NCBI GenBank assembly: GCA_003151275.1
Contig: PLXC01000050.1
Span: 1 to 64,000 of the forward strand
DNA length: 64,000 nt
Direction of reading: 5' to 3'
Origin: Candidatus Melainabacteria bacterium
GTDB lineage: Bacteria > Cyanobacteriota > Vampirovibrionia > Obscuribacterales > Obscuribacteraceae
Positions within the stretch are counted from its first letter, which is position 1; every line of letters begins with the position of its first letter. A program made the translations under genes and the position numbers. Below are positions 61,675 to 64,000 of this stretch, piece after piece. The notes under the pieces are model-generated. The model did not search any database and was not told where the DNA came from. It worked only from the letters and a program-made list of their open reading frames with translations.

Positions 61675-63591
61675 CTACGTCGTATTGCCGTTTACCACTT
61701 TGGCAACGACATTGTCCACGACACTTGGCTCGATTTGTCTGCGACAGTACGCCAAATACGCTTCCATCCAGCGGCGCAACTCTAGTATCACCGCCGATAC
61801 CGGAGCACCTGAACTTTTCACTTGACTCAAATTGACGCTGACCCGACCTTCGCTGTCAATATGAAATCTGCTCGACGCCGCCGAGTCACCATGAACATAG
61901 TGAAGACTGGCTTGCAATAAGGCTTTGTTGTCATCACGCCCAATCGTCTTTTGCAATTCAGCAACGATGCGCTGAAAAATCGAGAGCGGTCTAAACAAAC
62001 TTGCTTGTTGAACATTTACCAAACGATGTTCTAAAAGCAAATGCACAGACTTGACGATCAAATGACCGGGCCATTTATCATAAGACTTGATTACTTCATC
62101 CAAGGTTGACAGACCATCAATCAAATTGACAAGTTCAACGATCGCTTGCTTGTCCGTATCCGAGACGGTAGATTCGTCCAAATATTTGAGAGGTCTGGAT
62201 TCAATTTTGTACCAGAGTGTTTCAAAATTCCAAACGCGTTCAAGAATAGTATTGCGCCCACCAGGAAGGGTATTGAGAATTTGATTGACTTGATCCTGAA
62301 ATAAGGCCGCATCCAAAAGAAGCCTGTCTACCGGCTGTTTGAGAGTGCACGTGTCATCAAGTTCTTGGGAAACGCCTTTGTCTCGAAAGACGAAAATCCC
62401 TTCTGTCCAACAGACCAGAAATTCCACCATGGCTTCATAACCGCGCAGTCGATTCATGCGAGCATGCGTCGCCTTGCCGTTCACGAATGAGACTATGAGC
62501 GCCTTGTCACGATTTTCTACGGTGAGCAAACCGGTCTTTTTCGCCGTCGAGAAAGATTGCAACAATCCGGCAGTGTCAATCGCACCAAGGCTACCGATCA
62601 TGGAATCACGCATGGTTTCTATATTGCGCGAATTCGGATCGTCTTCCGCTTTCTTGTGATAGCCCCCATAAAGGTATTGATCGTCGAGTAAAACTTCCAA
62701 CTCTCTGGTGTTCAAATAACCAGCGCGCACGGCCAGCAAACCAAGATAACTTTTCTGCCCGCGCCCCAAACCTTGCTCGGATTGTTTTTCCAGAAGCTCC
62801 TGAAGTTGGCTCTCAGTGAGGATTCCAGCCGCCACCATATAGCGACCCAGGCGAAATGCTTTGCGGTTGTGATAACAATTGGCAAGAAATTGAATGCGCG
62901 CAAAAATCGGAAAAGTCAGGTGCGCTGATTCTAGTTCTTGCATAATTCGCAAGGTTTCATCAGGAGGCAAATGGTGCCGGCTCTCCAACAAGCGTGTCAT
63001 TGACTCAACAGACGAATAGTCGTCAATTACTTGAATCACCCAGCTTTGAGGAGCGGGTAAAGCGAACGTCTCTTTGACTTTCCTTCCCTCATCGGTAAGC
63101 ACAGGCGTTGACGTAAACAAAATGTGATTAGCGAGCGTGCTGCCACCACCTCGCAAGCGGCGTCTATCCAAACCGGCCACTGTAGCGCAGACATAATCGG
63201 CCAGCATCGGATGTCTGGCAAAAATACCGAATGGACTGTCGTATGCGTTAAAAGTCAGACCTCCTCCAGGATCGTCTTTAGTCAAGGTGATGGCGCCGTC
63301 TGCTTTGACGAAAAGCAACACGCCTTGTGGTTTGAGCAAGCGCTTGGCATACAGGCTAAATTTAACAAGCGCTTCAAGTGGTAATGAAAATCCGGTCTGC
63401 ATCAAATCGATGATCAGACCGTCAAACGCCTTTCCACTTTCCACCAATCTCTCCAACTCAGCAAAAAGAGTTTCGCGATAGGAGTAAGTGAGAAAAGAAA
63501 GAGTGGAGGCAAAGTAATTTTTTTCCTCAAGAGAATCTTCTCCCTGAGGAACAGTCTGGGCTTGCGGCAAGTCGGATTGAAAGGACGTCAA
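61675..63591 (-). CDS. DUF4388-domain protein with PilB-N-like segment
   Basis: 638 residues. The first ~170 residues read like a methyltransferase or STAS-like alpha/beta fold (FDGLIIDLMQTGFSLPLEALVKFSLYAKRLLKPQGVLLFV). Residues ~240-310 match the N-terminal domain of pilus ATPases (RYMVAAGILTESQLQELLEKQSEQGLGRGQKSYLGLLAVRAG). Residues ~335-420 are DUF4388 (GSLGAIDTAGLLQSFSTAKKTGLLTVENRDKALIVSFVNGKATHARM). The rest is helical. It ends 2 bp from the convergent TPR gene and shares both domains with the protein at 44251. Confidence 0.75.
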   Translation of the reverse strand: MTSFQSDLPQAQTVPQGEDSLEEKNYFASTLSFLTYSYRETLFAELERLVESGKAFDGLIIDLMQTGFSLPLEALVKFSLYAKRLLKPQGVLLFVKADGAITLTKDDPGGGLTFNAYDSPFGIFARHPMLADYVCATVAGLDRRRLRGGGSTLANHILFTSTPVLTDEGRKVKETFALPAPQSWVIQVIDDYSSVESMTRLLESRHHLPPDETLRIMQELESAHLTFPIFARIQFLANCYHNRKAFRLGRYMVAAGILTESQLQELLEKQSEQGLGRGQKSYLGLLAVRAGYLNTRELEVLLDDQYLYGGYHKKAEDDPNSRNIETMRDSMIGSLGAIDTAGLLQSFSTAKKTGLLTVENRDKALIVSFVNGKATHARMNRLRGYEAMVEFLVCWTEGIFVFRDKGVSQELDDTCTLKQPVDRLLLDAALFQDQVNQILNTLPGGRNTILERVWNFETLWYKIESRPLKYLDESTVSDTDKQAIVELVNLIDGLSTLDEVIKSYDKWPGHLIVKSVHLLLEHRLVNVQQASLFRPLSIFQRIVAELQKTIGRDDNKALLQASLHYVHGDSAASSRFHIDSEGRVSVNLSQVKSSGAPVSAVILELRRWMEAYLAYCRRQIEPSVVDNVVAKVVNGNTT

Positions 63592-63696
63592 AATGTTCGC
63601 CTGTGATGTTTCACGTCAGCCACTATATTCCCAGTATTAAGCCAGTTTCCCTGACAGCGTCAGGCGATCTGGAGATAATTGTGAGAATTTAGCTAA

Positions 63697-63999
63697 TTAT
63701 TTATTGGACTCTTCGGAAGCCTTGGGCTCAGCGGCTTTTTCAGCGCTCGGAAGCGTTCCTACTAATTTCTGAGCCAGGGGATCAGGCGGGGCGATGAACA
63801 GTGCCTTAATCGCCCACTGGGATTTGACTTTTCCCACATCCATGATCAAATCATCCTTGTCAAATGTCATTAATCGAAAGCGCGAAAGACCAGAACCAGG
63901 GTTAGCCATGGCGATTATTTTGAATGGTTGTCCGGCACTCCGATTCAAACCGATGTATTTTGGAATGCTGAGCAGACGCGGGTCTGTCAACCAACCTTT
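63697..63999 (-). CDS. Partial hypothetical protein, runs off the window
   Basis: The minus-strand frame is open to the window's end (KGWLTDPRLLSIPKYIGLNRSAGQPFKIIAMANPG...). A TTG at 63990 with AAAGG before it is a possible start, but the open frame suggests the gene continues outside. C-terminal ~35 residues are Glu/Ala/Lys-rich. Not recognised. Confidence 0.5.
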   Translation of the reverse strand, partial: KGWLTDPRLLSIPKYIGLNRSAGQPFKIIAMANPGSGLSRFRLMTFDKDDLIMDVGKVKSQWAIKALFIAPPDPLAQKLVGTLPSAEKAAEPKASEESNK

Positions 64000-64000
64000 T

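Overview
The window reads as chromosomal DNA of a free-living or commensal bacterium of the non-photosynthetic cyanobacterial branch (Vampirovibrionia/Melainabacteria, perhaps Obscuribacterales). This is inference from the SigA-type sigma factor, many TPR proteins, the DUF4388/Roadblock proteins, AsmA-like and O-antigen-ligase genes of a diderm envelope, and the absence of photosynthesis genes; no rRNA is present to prove it. Start codons are often TTG or GTG, and Shine-Dalgarno sites are usually clear.

Layout. 1-9.2 kb: the 3' end of a large AsmA-like gene, a MITE-like element, a Xer-type recombinase, a MerR-like protein with a zinc ribbon, an ABC exporter whose ATPase domain carries a tandem-repeat insertion, and a secreted TrbI-like protein. 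9.4-15.7 kb: a translation block (rpsF-ssb-rpsR, tRNA-Leu(CAG), infC, rpmI, rplT, a SpoU methyltransferase) interrupted by a PP2C phosphatase and a VapBC-type toxin-antitoxin pair. 15.7-22 kb: tatC, two membrane TPR proteins (one M50-like, one that has lost the zinc site), and a large Cache-HAMP-GAF-GAF-GGDEF cyclase. 22-30 kb: a CHAP/NlpC-like protein, a HAD phosphatase, a TPR protein, and the folK-acpS-CPBP protease operon. 30-38.5 kb: accessory genes (MazF-like toxin, B12-binding mutase subunit, TPP decarboxylase, LprI-like and SGNH proteins), then a TIGR04222 membrane protein, the remnant of a DUF692 enzyme and a SCO6045-like protein. 38.5-47 kb: MATE pump, a receiver-HTH-Ser/Thr kinase fusion, O-antigen ligase, a 41-residue basic protein coupled to trpS, a DUF4388 protein and the primary sigma factor. 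47-64 kb: a three-unit palindrome array before mgtE, an acyl-CoA carboxylase beta subunit with a repeat inserted in frame, an ECF sigma factor followed by a 1526-residue zinc-finger/disordered/Roadblock protein, leucyl aminopeptidase, TPR protein, a second DUF4388 protein and a partial gene.

The most unusual items are: (1) the TIGR04222/DUF692/SCO6045-like cluster, in which the DUF692 enzyme has lost its N-terminal part at a fusion junction; (2) the ECF sigma/giant Roadblock pair together with two DUF4388 proteins, which looks like a signalling module; (3) several dispersed palindromic repeat families, one of them inserted inside a carboxylase gene; (4) the palindrome array upstream of mgtE. 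Functions are assigned from recognisable motifs only; no database search was run.
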